64,000 bases of DNA from Neodontobutis hainanensis (lineage: Eukaryota > Chordata > Actinopteri > Gobiiformes > Odontobutidae). Each line of letters starts with the position of its first letter. Position 1 is the first letter of the stretch. The stretch spans positions 1 through 64,000 of the forward strand of contig JALDNG010000548.1 of assembly GCA_024349245.1 (NCBI GenBank), read 5' to 3'. A model generated the notes under the pieces. That model saw only the letters and a list, made by a program, of their open reading frames with translations, ran no database searches and had not been told where the DNA came from. Below are positions 1-11,990 of the stretch, piece by piece. The translations under genes were made by a program, and so were the position numbers.

Positions 1-750
1 CATTGATTGCAACAATTACATTATTGATTAATTATTAGGCTTTCATGGCGAGGAAATACCAAATATTAAATTAAGATTATTAAAATATCGTTAAAATCAC
101 GACTAATGGTAACTCAAAATATTATTAATTTATAGAAAATTTCAGAATGAAATTTAATGTTTTCAGGTTTCGACGTACACCACGTCGTGCTCTTATATAC
201 TGAAGGAAATATTTTGTTAACTCTCAATAATTCAGGTTGTTCTAATGCAATAAATATTAATTTTATATAATAAAGAATACTAAGTAGCAAACAAGGGTGG
301 TGTAAATATCGTAATACATATAATTCTTATGATTAAAGAATTGAAAAATAGCATTAGTTACAAAATAATTAATTAGCGAACTGTGCCTCTTTAAATTATA
401 AACTAGCAACGCCGTTAATTTAGATTTTTATCATGATAAAGTTATTTTTGTCCCATTATAAATTATATTAAAACGAATTTTGATTTTATTTTTATAACTC
501 AACACAGTTTAATTTAAAAAAGTATGTGTGATTTAATTACTCATTTTGAGTTAACATTTTAATTTATAAACGAATTCTAAATATGAAATTTTTAAAAATT
601 TCAGTACCTATCTTAAAATATATGTGTTGGGTATCATAGCTATCAAAACATTAATGATGCGCCACTACTAAAAGCAAAGATTGTGATCGATATTTTTATA
701 ACTAAAATATATTTTCTATTCATCTTTAAAATAAAAAAACAATCTTCATT
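1..750. other. AT-rich stretch, no gene recognised
   Basis: Mostly A/T runs with frequent stops in all frames. A few GC-richer words near 165-215 could be an exon edge but do not extend into a readable frame. The 3' end of the minus-strand block at 755-1095 may run into 600-750, but I could not follow it. Confidence 0.5.
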
Positions 751-754
751 CTCC

Positions 755-1095
755 TCAACTGTATGAACAAATAAGTTTATCATCATCAGAATACTTTAAT
801 TTGAAAAATAATTCATCTCCATATGCTTCAGACGTGAAAACGCTCCCATCGGGGACAACACAAAGGAAAAAACATTCTGAGAATTTACATCCTTAAGCTG
901 CAACTACAATTTATAATGGTGTTTTTTTTAATAGTTAGAATTACTCTGGCGGCAGAGACAGTTTATCTTTGATATCCTCTAATTTAACTTAAAGATATAA
1001 AATATACAATGAAAATAAAAAGAAGTTGTTTGTCTATTACTCATTTATAGGCCTTCGTATTCCACTCTATACTCAAAATAGAATAACCTTAACAT
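755..1095 (-). pseudogene. unrecognised multi-exon coding-like block
   Basis: On the minus strand several short frames look coding. From 1095 a frame begins MLRLFYFEYRVEYEGL and hits a TAA. The same frame restarts at an ATG at 1044 (MSNRQTTSFYFHF). A 20-nt GT-AG interval (plus 988-1007) joins this in phase to KLEDIKDKLSLPPE, which stops at a GT at 944/943. A further frame around 880-765 reads FLCVVPDGSVFTSEAYG and then KYSDDDKLICSYS. I could not find a canonical intron joining the second and third exons in phase, so the block may be a pseudogene, contain an indel, or have an unseen exon. The family is not recognised. The 20-nt intron agrees with the tiny introns proven in the U1-70K gene of this window. 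Moderate confidence that it is or was coding; no functional call. Confidence 0.35.
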
Positions 1096-1476
1096 TTTCA
1101 AGAATCAATATTAATTCAAATGCTCGCTGATGAATAAAGTTAAATACAGTCAAAATAAAATATTAGTTTATCCTGTAAAGTATCGAAGATGCGATGCGAA
1201 ATTTACAAAAGAATTATAAAGAAACAAAATCAGAGCTGATAAAATCATGTTTAATCTACATTTAATGAACAAATAATTAAAAAGGCAGCATAAATGATTG
1301 CTCGGTTATTTAAATTAAGATTATATTCATAAAGTTTACATTAACATTATTTACAATCTTTGAAAATACTGGAGATTGAATAATCATCCAAGAGTTGAAA
1401 CGATAAAAAATTTTGATTAGAAAAATGTTTCCTTGCTTAAATCTTACATCTCGCATTCCCATGAAACGAATTTTAA

Positions 1477-1812
1477 GAGAATGACTTGACCGTGTTTAGC
1501 CTTTTTGCTCATTTCGAAATCATCATAGTTCGATGGACACATAAAAAACTGAAAAAGTATAACCTTTTCAGATTATTGGTGAAAAAAGAATATTTAAAGG
1601 AGCTATGGAAGATCTATTAAATAAGCAAAAAATCAATAACGATCATACTTTTCCTAGTTTTTTGAAGTGTTTTCAAGAACTCATGTCAAATTTATGTCAT
1701 CAAAAATTCAGAGAAAATTTCAAAGATATACATAGACTGTTAAAAGCCAGTTTTCACAGAACTTAATGACATGTATTCGACGTTGATTAATCATAGATCT
1801 TCTGTTAATTGA
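1477..1812 (+). pseudogene. unknown family, copy 3 (partial)
   Basis: Third and most partial copy of the protein family at 7880-8900 and 19320-20500. Plus-strand frames read DLTVFSLFAHFEII near 1480, an ATG frame from 1604 ending at 1765 with CFQELMSNLCHQKFREN, and FTELNDMYSTLIN near 1753-1790. They match in order to the SLLSHFE, ELMSNL and GVLVD segments of the other copies. The blocks lie in different frames, which could reflect tiny introns or decay. The match at ELMSNL is also visible in DNA (about 20 nt nearly identical to copy 1). Function unknown. The upstream half present in the other copies was not found here. Confidence 0.45.
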
Positions 1813-1859
1813 AAAAATAGGAAATTTTGTAGAACTGTGTGAATGGTATTCAAAATCTT

Positions 1860-4800
1860 TTATCAAATAATACAGTGAAGTCTCATGTATTTAAAACATA
1901 TAAAGAATTTGCACCATACAGATAAATAGACAATGAATTTTATTTTTAAAAATATAAGGTATATAAATTTTTTACATTGCTTTTACAATCTTGTCTAGCT
2001 TAATTCGTAGTTCTTCCAAAATTGAAAGGTTCATTCGATTTTAGATGTTTCTTGTGTATATTTTGGAGCATGTAGAAAAATAAATGTATCTATATATCGG
2101 CTATCTTTTTAAGATATCTAAAAAACTATTTATGTTAATTTATCATGAAGAATTTGGTCATTTGTTGAATATATTAACTTGTAACCATCTATAAAACTCA
2201 TTAAAATGTTAAAACTCTAATTTTTCTGAAGGTATTTGAATACAAATTTTTCGTTGTTTTAATAACCATAAGATAATTGTTTCGATTTATCTATATTATA
2301 ATTAAACGTATTAAATTATAACTTAGAAAGATTAAATTAAAAAAAATGAATTTCATAATCAAAAATTTTTTTTTAAAGCTTGTAAATTTCGAAAATTGAG
2401 ATTTTTGTCAATTTCACTTATTTTGAATTTTTCCGAGCAACTTAGTCAAATTTTTGTGTGTATATAAATTAAAATTCATGATATCTTTTGAGAAAATAGA
2501 ATTATATATTCTATTTTATTTATCAAACATACTAACTCATGAAAAATATTTTCGAGTTTCGGCATTAAGAGATGTGTTTGAACTATTTTACTCCGTGATT
2601 TTTTTTCTAACAATTTTAAGAATCAATTTATATAATTAGAAAAATGCATGAATTCCACTTTATATTCGAATTGAAGTATATAACCAATTAAAATTATGAT
2701 ATCAAACAGAAAATTCATTTTTTCATTATCGTTCCAAAAATTTTCCTATATATATTTATTTATGAGATACAATAATCGGTTGAGTTTTGACAATTTATTT
2801 TAAAAATTAGATGAGATAATTACGAATGGATTATATTTTATGAGAGAATTTACTCCATTTAGATTCACATAAAATATTTTTCTATCAAGTGAGTTTATCA
2901 ATAACTTTTTGCTTAAAAAATAAAATTAAAACCCGCTTTAATCATAAAAAGTTATAGTTTAACAATATTTTTAATATGACCACTGTTAATTGTTTTAAAA
3001 TAAATAAAATTAAAATTATACCTTTGATACTCTTAAAAAACAAGGTAAAAACTCGTACAATACAATTTCTACATTTATATTATTTTCGTTAAATATGAAA
3101 TATTTGAAAACTAATTGTGATAAAAGAATTAAATTTTCTTCAACTGATTTTGATAATCAATATTATTCTAGTTTTAATCTGATGAAAATAATGAAAATTT
3201 CCCAAATAATATATTTAAATTTTTTGAAGAATAAAAATTCTAATTTACATTGAAGAGTTCAATTTGGACTTTAAAACAGTATTTTTATATTGAGTTAATT
3301 TAAATTAAAAATCATTAATGTTTTGGAAGTTGTATTTTTAAATATTTACATCTCATGATGAATATTACAACAGTTTTTTTCTGTCAAATTTTATTAAGGT
3401 ATTTTAATGGTTTAATGAGAAAAATTTTTTAAATATTACCCAGTTTTATTTGAAAAAATAAAAATTTAATTTTTAATCAAATTTTTAACAAACAAATTAT
3501 ATACAACGATGGAGATAATTAAATTTTATAATTAATAGAATGTTTAATTTTATGAAATTTTCGAAATTTTAACGTTCAGATCATAAAGTAGATTTTTAAA
3601 AAAATAGCATTCTGTTAAAAATTAATATATTTAATACATAATGTAGTTCAACTAAGAGAAGTAAATTGAATGATTCTTACAAAAGAATCTACTTTTAAGA
3701 TAAATATTATTTAGATAAATTTAATATTAAAATTCTTTTATAGTTAACATAATAAGTTTTTTAAATATTCATATGTTTGATGTAAAAACACTTATATTTT
3801 GTTTATCAAAATAAAATACTTTAACATTTCATATTATATGATTTAAATATGAGATATCAGGAACTAAAATTTATACTTTAAATTGTTTTTATCATTTAAA
3901 ATCAACAAATTATTTTTTAATTTAAAAAAATTATAGTTTTTTGAAAAATATTCATTGCATTATGAAAAATAAAAATTAGAAAATCTCAGTTATTTGAAAT
4001 TAAGACAACAAAAGTTTTGCATATTCAGAGTATTTTCTCATTATGCAGGTTTTATTAAATTTTTATTTTCTCTAAGTCAAGACAAGAAATTATGAAAATT
4101 TATGTCATTTAAAAAAATAAAAAATCCATCTTCATCCATATTTAATACTTATTATCTTTCAGGTTTTTTGATTTTTGGAGCCTCTGTAATGTTGAATAAT
4201 ATATTTAAGGACATTTTATTCGCTAATATGCATTTTAATATATCATTAGATTAAATAACAATTTTAATATGAATCAACAAATAAAATAATGCAAAATTAT
4301 TTTCAAAACCAATGATCTTTTCCTTATGTTATTTTCATCTGCTGAGTTGCATTTCAAAGCATAGAAATGATTTTAATAAATTCGTCATTAGATTTATTAG
4401 TTCTACAATTTTTAGAATGTTCGTTTTAAAGCATATCTATTGTAAATAAAGATACGTTAAAACCCATAAATGTTATTATAAATTAACGATTAATTTATCC
4501 TTTGTAATCTCATATATTTGGATTCTTATTTGTCAAATAATAATTATTATTTTATTCTTCAAATCTTACAATTTATTCTATCAATGATTATCGAATTAAA
4601 AAGATTTTTAAGTCGAGAAATATCAAGTCAATTAAATTTTGTTTTGATTTTAGAGGTTTGATAAAATATTTCATTTATATGATTATTTTTTATAAACATT
4701 AAGTGAATGAGATATTTTGAAGGATGTTTTAATCTGTTTCATTTTTAAATATTATATTTATATGATTAAGAAATGTTGAAACTATGTTGTTTCAGAATTT

Positions 4801-5170
4801 AATTCGTTAAAATTAAAACTGAACAGATTAACCATATCTCATTATCACAAAAAACCATAAATAATTACTTTAACTGATGAAATGAAAATTATTTTTATAT
4901 ATTTTCACTAACTTCAACTTAATTTTTTTCAAATTAAAATAGCATGATAATTTTTACGTAAAAAAATTACGATTTACAAGATAAGAAATTTACATTTTTT
5001 AAAGATATATTTAATCGCACGAAATATAATCACATTGAAACTGTTTTATATCGACTTAACGAAACATTTTTTGACATTATTAAAAGGAATAGATTGTTAA
5101 AAATTTGTTAAGATAATATTAATATATATGTTAAGAAAATTATTTTTATAACTTAATCAAATATGCGAAA
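1860..5170. other. AT-rich intergenic DNA
   Basis: Very AT-rich, low-complexity sequence with dense stops on both strands and homopolymer runs. The only longer frames (for example 2454-2639) are rich in F, I, L, Y and K, as expected from T/A-rich DNA. I see no gene, structured RNA or tandem repeat. Confidence 0.6.
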
Positions 5171-5179
5171 AATGCGAAT

Positions 5180-6470
5180 TTAACACTAAAAATATATCAC
5201 GAGAGAAGTATCGAGCGACTGAATTCTGCACATGTAGTTTCAACACCTTTTATTACCTTGGTAAATATATTTGCATTCAAAAAATACTGTAAAAACGCTG
5301 CTATTTGCTTCTGAGTAACTTTTTTGAAACTCTTTATGAATATTTATCTTGTAGTATCGAGACATTGTGAAAGTGACATCAGTGCATTGGGACAGTCTTG
5401 AACGGAGTTTGCACTTCTTTTAACACATTCAAAGGAAGTATGAAAATGATTTCATCATTCGTTATGAATGATATTGCAATTATAAATCTTATTGCATCCT
5501 GCCTGCAATCTACCTCAAATATTTGAATATTCAAAATAAGATATTTTCTTTGACATCTTCACTCGTTCAGTCACGTAACCATATTATGTGAGAAAACTAC
5601 AAAGAAAATCGGATGAAGGAAAAATAGTATAAGCAGGTAAGCAACGAACAATCATTCCTACGAGTTTATTTTTATCATTGTCATTTTTATGCTGATTTTG
5701 TTCACGTTTCCAATGGCCCTTTGAACGAAATGAAAATTAATGTCAAAAATATTCCGGATTGATTTTTTGTTCTAAATGCACTTATTACCTTACTCTCAAA
5801 ATTAATTAGTATTCTCTTTGGAAAGACCATTGGAATTGTTCCTTTAAATTCATTCAATGATGCGATCTTACACCGTTCTTTTCATTGTTTGTTCAAGGCA
5901 GTTAATGACGTTAGAGTTTATACCAGCTATTAGTTCTAAATGGATGCTGTATCATTGATATTTCTAGTTGGTACAAACTTGAATGTTTCATTTACTAACC
6001 ATATTTTAGCTCTTGATAACCAGTCAAATAGCTCGTTTTTTCTCACGATTACCAATAATCAACACTAGATATAGAATGAAAAAATATCATTCGCTGAAAT
6101 TCGTCTGAAATATTGAATGTCATTTCTGTTCGACTCGGAGGAAATAATATGGATGATTCAACCTGGTTCATTTAACTCTTCTTGTGCAATGTACTCTGAA
6201 GTGACATTTTTGGTATGATAATGAGTACGTTTGAGTCAAAGTGTGTACATTAAGAGCCAACAACAGCAGTTAGCGAGGCTGAAAATTTGACAATTCTGTC
6301 CTTTACAATACGTAAAGCTTGTTGGGAATAATTGTAATCAATGTTAGCATCATGGCTATGTGTTGGGTGACAGTAACTAAAAATTTCATGGTTTATTGTT
6401 GTTATCAGGGATTGAAATTTGTTTTTTGGTTTAATTTGCAAACTTATTGAAGACTCCCATTCACTTTTTC
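5180..6470 (-). mobile_element. decayed MULE-type transposase with HxH finger
   Basis: Minus-strand fragments fall in the order expected of an animal MULE transposase. Near 6440-6250 a His-rich stretch, CHPTHSHDAN followed by QQALRIVKDRI, resembles the end of a FLYWCH-type finger. Near 6150-6090 there is FPPSRTEMTFNISDEFQRM. Near 6010-5940 IWLVNETFKFVPTRN resembles the conserved W-DGTFK-P block, with the expected Asp-Gly now Asn-Glu. It is followed by AGINSNVINC and MKRT, the usual region after the IH motif. Near 5820-5720 PKRILINFESKVISAF matches the second acidic block (DFE, here NFE). Stops and frame changes separate the blocks and both expected acidic positions are altered, so this is a dead copy. 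No terminal inverted repeats were identified. Assignment is from remembered family patterns, not from a search. Confidence 0.55.
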
Positions 6471-6479
6471 TCTATGTTT

Positions 6480-7870
6480 CATAAATACATGCTGCGTGTT
6501 TAACATAAACGTCTTACCTTTTGAAGTACATTCGAAGGGTTATTTCTTAATTTATTGATACACTACTCTTATCGGATAATTTATTTTATAAATTATTATC
6601 CGTAGTGCCATACTGGGAACTATGATGAGATTTATCTCGCGTCATTTTAACTGTGTAATTTGTTTCATCATAAAGGCTTCAAAATAGTTCAGAACGCCAA
6701 AATATTCTCAATGATTGTATTTGAATATTTCACGAGAAATTGATAATTTTTATCATTTAGCGTCGTTATTTTATTCTTTATATCATTTTAGTGATTAGTA
6801 TTGTGTGACGAAATTTCTCAGTGATGAAATATCAACAAACCTATTTAAGATACCAAATAGATTTAAAATTCTGATTTTTACTAGTTCACATAAAACTATA
6901 GATTGTTTGTGATTTATATATTTTTAACTTTGATACAAGAAAATATTTAAGTTATTGTCTTTATATTTTAATTCTTTCATTTTTTATTTTCTCTTGATCA
7001 ACGTTAATAAAAATTAAAAAATGTCAATCTTTGTTCTTACAAAAACACACAAATTTATAAATATCAAAAACCAGAACGTTTCAATTTAATTTATTTACAT
7101 TAAAATCAACAATCTCATCTGTAACATTAATAAATTCCATTTTTCCAATTACTTTTGTGAGTTATTATGACGGTTAGTTATAATTTTCATTGAAAATTTC
7201 TCCAATAATTTTATACTTCTCGAATTAAAATAATTTACTGCAAAGTTTTTCACAGCATATAATACCAATATTCTATGTAAAATTTAAATAAAAAATTTAT
7301 ATCGCGGTATTATGTTGAGACAAATGAATTATCATACACTTTTTTTAATTTAATAAGATTAATCTCATAACAAAAAAATTGAATTTTGAATAAATTTTAT
7401 AATTCAACAATTTTATCGATTGCTAATATGTTAATATGAAGCATTAATATAAATTGCGAATTTTGAAAGAAGCTGATCTTGACAATAAAAAACAGTCAAA
7501 AATAAATTATGAATCTAACTTAAAACATTCCATTTAAAAAATAATGAAAATCCTAAAACTTAAATATATTATTAAAATTTCACTTTTTCTAAGATTAAAT
7601 TAAAAAATTTATAATATAATAAAAATAAACTATGAATCAATATTAAAAAATCTCAACAAAACGATTTACAAACCTATTTTCTCTCGATTAAATCTGAACG
7701 CTTTTCTATTTTAATAATTAAATATGAAGAATATTGAAAATAGAGAAACCATACACTTTTTTTAAAATTATTTCATGTATTAAATAAAGAACAAAATCAA
7801 TGTTCATTTCGCTCCATCGTGACCATTTCTTTGTGTGTATCAAATATGTGATTTTTGATTTTTTTCTGAT
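6480..7870. other. AT-rich intergenic DNA
   Basis: Dense stops on both strands. The first 200 bases have a more balanced composition and may be an unread 5' part of the MULE relic. Nothing else is supported. Confidence 0.5.
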
Positions 7871-7879
7871 GTAAGTACA

Positions 7880-8900
7880 TTTAAAATACTATTCCGATAA
7901 TTTTACCAATTTTTTTATATTTAAGAAGGTATAAAGCATCAACAAGTACACCACATCGCATATATGTCGTTACATCATGTAAAAAGAATATTTTGCAATG
8001 CTTCTTAAATTATTTAAAGATACTGCAAATGTTTTTCTGCTCAAATTTGACATGAGCTCTTGTAGATCTTAAAAATTTTCTGATTTAACAGATTTATTCA
8101 AGGGTTATGTTATCAAAGAGAAACTGCATAGCTTGAAAATTCGCGAAAATTTTCAATTAGCTGTTGAAATAAAAGACTATTAATTTTTTATTTTTCTTTA
8201 AAATCCAACTTGATTCGAAATGAGATAAAAGACTGAACTCAGTCAAAAAATTATCCACAAATTGAATTTCATCTTGATCAGATAATGAAGATTTTAAATG
8301 ATCAAAAGTATTTTCTTGACAAAATTCTTTGATCATTTCTACCGATGGTTGATGAGAATACCTCCAACGTGCTTATCTGACTATAACTACTGTCTTTTAA
8401 AAGCTATCAGTAGAACGAGTACTATGATACATATTCGATCCTGGATGCTTACCACATTCTTTTTCTTGTTTATAAATCAATTTTAATATCTTAGGTTCAT
8501 AGTTATATTTGACTCTTTATATTCTATTGTTGATCTCCTTTATTTGTTCTCAAGTATTGGTATCTGTAGTTTTCTCTGTAGTTGTATCTCGAATTTTATT
8601 AAACAGAGCTTATCGATTCCGATCCCTTTTTTTCCGCGGCGAGAAAAAGCATGTGGTGAATATAGATCGTATTTGGATGGTCTACTAATATGAAATAATC
8701 TCAAAAGTCTCTTCTTTTTTCTATAATGATTTTTAAAATATAATTTCGATTTGGACCAAATATCTGCGATACGATTTTTCTCCATTGTCATAATTTCAGT
8801 CGAACTAGATGGCAAAACGTCATTATCAATCGTTTTCACGTTTATAGTTCTGATATTCTCCACAGGAGATTGACTTTGCAATTTGTCACTGATACCTTCT
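7880..8900 (-). pseudogene. unknown family, copy 1 (disrupted)
   Basis: Minus strand. An open frame of 113 codons (8881-8540) starts MQSQSPVENIRTINVK and contains ADIWSKSKLYFKNHYRKKKR and HISRPSKYDLYSP. The latter two align with the AAWSSRTKANRKYKEHQK and YKPRLYDFYW segments of copy 2. Downstream frames read RWRYSHQPSVEMIKEF, FLTEFSLLSHFESSW, IENFREF, MQFLFDN, DLQELMSNLSRKTF and RCGVLVDALYLLKY, in the same order as in copy 2. Frames change between blocks. Some changes fit 17-45-nt GT-AG intervals, but others (inside the FREF-MQFL block) look like indels. A possible intron acceptor that is an AG in copy 2 is AA here. The family is not recognised; the helical block around FSLLSHFE only loosely recalls TFIIS-N/LW-type helical domains and I would not rely on that. 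Confidence 0.5.
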
Positions 8901-8904
8901 TACG

Positions 8905-9350
8905 GTTTGATTCATGTTCTGTAGATTTACTTTTCAAATAAATATTTTTGATTTTTGTTCTTTTTTATCTTTCTTGACATGAGCAGAATTTACAATTGAT
9001 AGATCAATAAAAAAGGAGAAAAAATCGTTAAAATCATTCAATCGTCGTTTATATACCGATTTTCTCGTAATGTCGCGTGATTATTATTTTAACCTTTTTG
9101 TAAAAATAAAAAATATTTTTTTCTTAAGATGAGCATATTTATAATATATATTAAAAGTGATGTAAATTAAATCTCCATTGTTACTGAAAAACGGCGGAAC
9201 AATCATAATTTATACATTTGTCTTTTAACTTTAAAATAAATTTGCAAATATAATCGTGATATGAACTTATTATTCGCTTGTCAGATAATAGATCGATGAG
9301 GCTAGAGCCCGTCTTTTAATCCATTTAAAAATTAAATTAATTTAGATAAT
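8905..9350. other. AT-rich spacer
   Basis: Spacer between the unknown family copy and the tandem duplication. No readable frame or repeat seen. Confidence 0.5.
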
Positions 9351-11990
9351 AAATGTTTCTATCATATAAATAAAAATATATTTACCAAAATACCTGATAA
9401 AATTAAAATTATGCATTTAAGATGTTGTAAGATATTATGTCATCGCTGTTTTTCTAAAATCAATAATTTTTACATTTATATATTGAATAAAAGTCGATAA
9501 TAATATTGAACGGAATTTACTTTCACTAGAAAATTATCGAGTTTATTGATATTTATACTATTTCCACAACTTGTAAACGAAATTGTTAATTCGGTCAACT
9601 GCGGTAATTTTGGAATATCAAAATATTGCCTTTTGTCGATTGATTTCATGATCTTTATATTCTAAAATGTGCATATACACTTAAATGGTGGATAGACCTG
9701 ATGAGCTCTCTTGGCGACAACGAGATTAAAAGTATGATTATGAGTTATTCTAACTTAGTATAGAGGATCTCCTATTTATTGCGTGAGATGCGAATATAAG
9801 TCTTTTATTAGTTTGAACAAATGCTAAAAAGACGCGGTCACTCTAAGAGTCATAGATGGTGAGGGATCAACAATACTTTACACTTAATTTTGAAACATTG
9901 AGAAGGAGGTAGACATGAGATTAATGGGAACCTACAAAATGTATAAAGATATTTACTCCTAATGAAGCAAAACTAACATAAATTACTTTAAATAAAAATC
10001 ATAGATTTGGCTCATCCTCACTCTTAATAAAAATAAATAACATATTTTCCTAGTGGTGATGTGATCATAAATATTAATAGAACTTTTTATTAAAAGTTAA
10101 ATTTGATTAAAAATTGTTATTCATACGAAATGATTAATTATGGATCTTTTTACATAAGAGAGAAGTCTATGAACTGTCTCAGAATGTATATCCCAAATAC
10201 AGTGATTTTATTTTGAGGATATATTCTAGAAAAATATCGCTAGAAAGATGTTTAGACTAATAAATAATTTATCCGAAATCATTGATGATTTTTTGAATTT
10301 TAGTCTCTTGGAAATCTTTAAAATAATCACCACAGTTGGTTTTACTCTGTTTAATGATTATTTTACTTTGTATTTCTCAAGATACTTTCATTTGTTAAAT
10401 AATTACAGCACGTATATCAAAGATATTAACCAATTTTATTGTTGGCCAAACACTCGTAAATGACATTCACACGTTTTATATTTTATTTTAAATACTTTTA
10501 TTCGAAAATAGCATAATTCTTGCCTTAGATTACTTACATAACAGATTCTCGTTACTTTTATCTTTCTCCTTTTAATGTCAACATAACTATTCTGCTTAAA
10601 TCACTCAAAAATAATTTTTATAATTACCAAAATATTTTATTTGGTTTCTTGAAACATCCGATCTCGATAGAACATATCACAAAGAAAGATCAAATTAAAA
10701 TATTCTCCTTTAAATAAATTTGTTTCATTTCAACGTTTTAAAAGATAATTTTTATGGATAATTTAAAATATTTGAATTTTATATAATTTTACATAACTAT
10801 TGTAAATTTAATTTTACTTGACGTAGAATAACATAATTCAAATATATGTGCTAAATATAAATTGATATTTTATAACCGAATAATTTCATTTATGAAATAT
10901 TCTTTGAATATACTGTTATTTTTCATTTCTTTATGATCAAAAGATAATTGTGATAAAATATCTCTTTTACTCAGCAGATTAATCGTTGTCTAAAAAGATA
11001 TGTTTACTTATATTTACGCATGTCAATTTTATGTCTGCACTCGTTATAACCATCTAGTTTATAAAAATTTTTCAAGCTTAAATTCGATTCGAATCATTGT
11101 AATTTAATCATTAACGAGAAAATATAAAACGATAACGATTTAACAAATCTACGTAATACTTTAAAAGATTATTTTTAATCTTTTAACTGTCCATTCATCG
11201 ATATAATATACTAAATGATTCTCTTAACACAAAAGTTGAAAAAATAATACTTTTCTGAGTTTAATGATACATATAAATGTTTGCCAACAGCATTGAAGAA
11301 TTAATCACTATCTTAGGCGTTCATAATCCTCCAAAATATCTTGATATATAATAAATAAATTATTCAATTTCCTAATCTTTATATAAAATAAATCAATGTT
11401 AGATCAAATTAACTAAGTAATTTAAATATCACTAGATAATTAAATACGATGATTATTTTCAGCGCAGCCTCTTAATAATATTAAATGTCGGTTTCATATA
11501 ATATAATAATATTTAATTATCTTTATTTTTTAAGATTTTGAATTATCCTTCATTCATCCCTTTGTTCCATCTTGTCTGTGCTTTTTCACTAAAAATCATA
11601 ATGTATTCAAACGCTAGTTGTAATCCGCACAGTAAATATATTTTTTGGATGCAACGTTAATTCTCAAGTACTTTAAACAATAATCAGCACAAATATATAT
11701 AGTTGAGTAAAATTTCATACCATTAAGAAACCTTATTATAATGAAATCATAAAATTAATTCATGAGATCGTTTTGACGTAACTTTACATAACCCTTTGTG
11801 GGAATTGTTTCAACAAAATAAATGATTTTTGTAACTCGTATAATTTTAATTATATTATTTAATTCTGGTTTGAAGTTTGAATATTCGTTGAATTTTGAAT
11901 CTAAAATTCATGTTACGAAACGGATAGCATCTGAGAAGAAAATAAAAACTCTAAAATTCTCCGAAAATTGAAAATTGGTAATTTAATTAT
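9351..11990. repeat. tandem duplication, unit A (~2.64 kb)
   Basis: First of two head-to-tail copies. It begins at aaatgtttctatcatataaa and ends just before the same words recur at 11991. The two units match along their whole length, including landmark words such as gatgagctctcttg (9697) and ccgatctcgatagaacatat (10658). Differences are mostly 1-5-nt insertions or deletions with few substitutions. A 71-codon frame at 10248-10463 is present in both units but breaks after about 45 codons in unit B, so it is unlikely to be coding. I see no transposase, LTR or RNA gene inside. Confidence 0.85.

Noticed and set aside
2454..2639. 61-codon plus ORF
   Set aside because: AT-driven hydrophobic frame inside low-complexity DNA.
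10248..10463. 71-codon ORF repeated at 12865-13053 in the second duplication unit
   Set aside because: The frame is broken by small indels in unit B; the similarity is explained by the tandem duplication, not by coding constraint.
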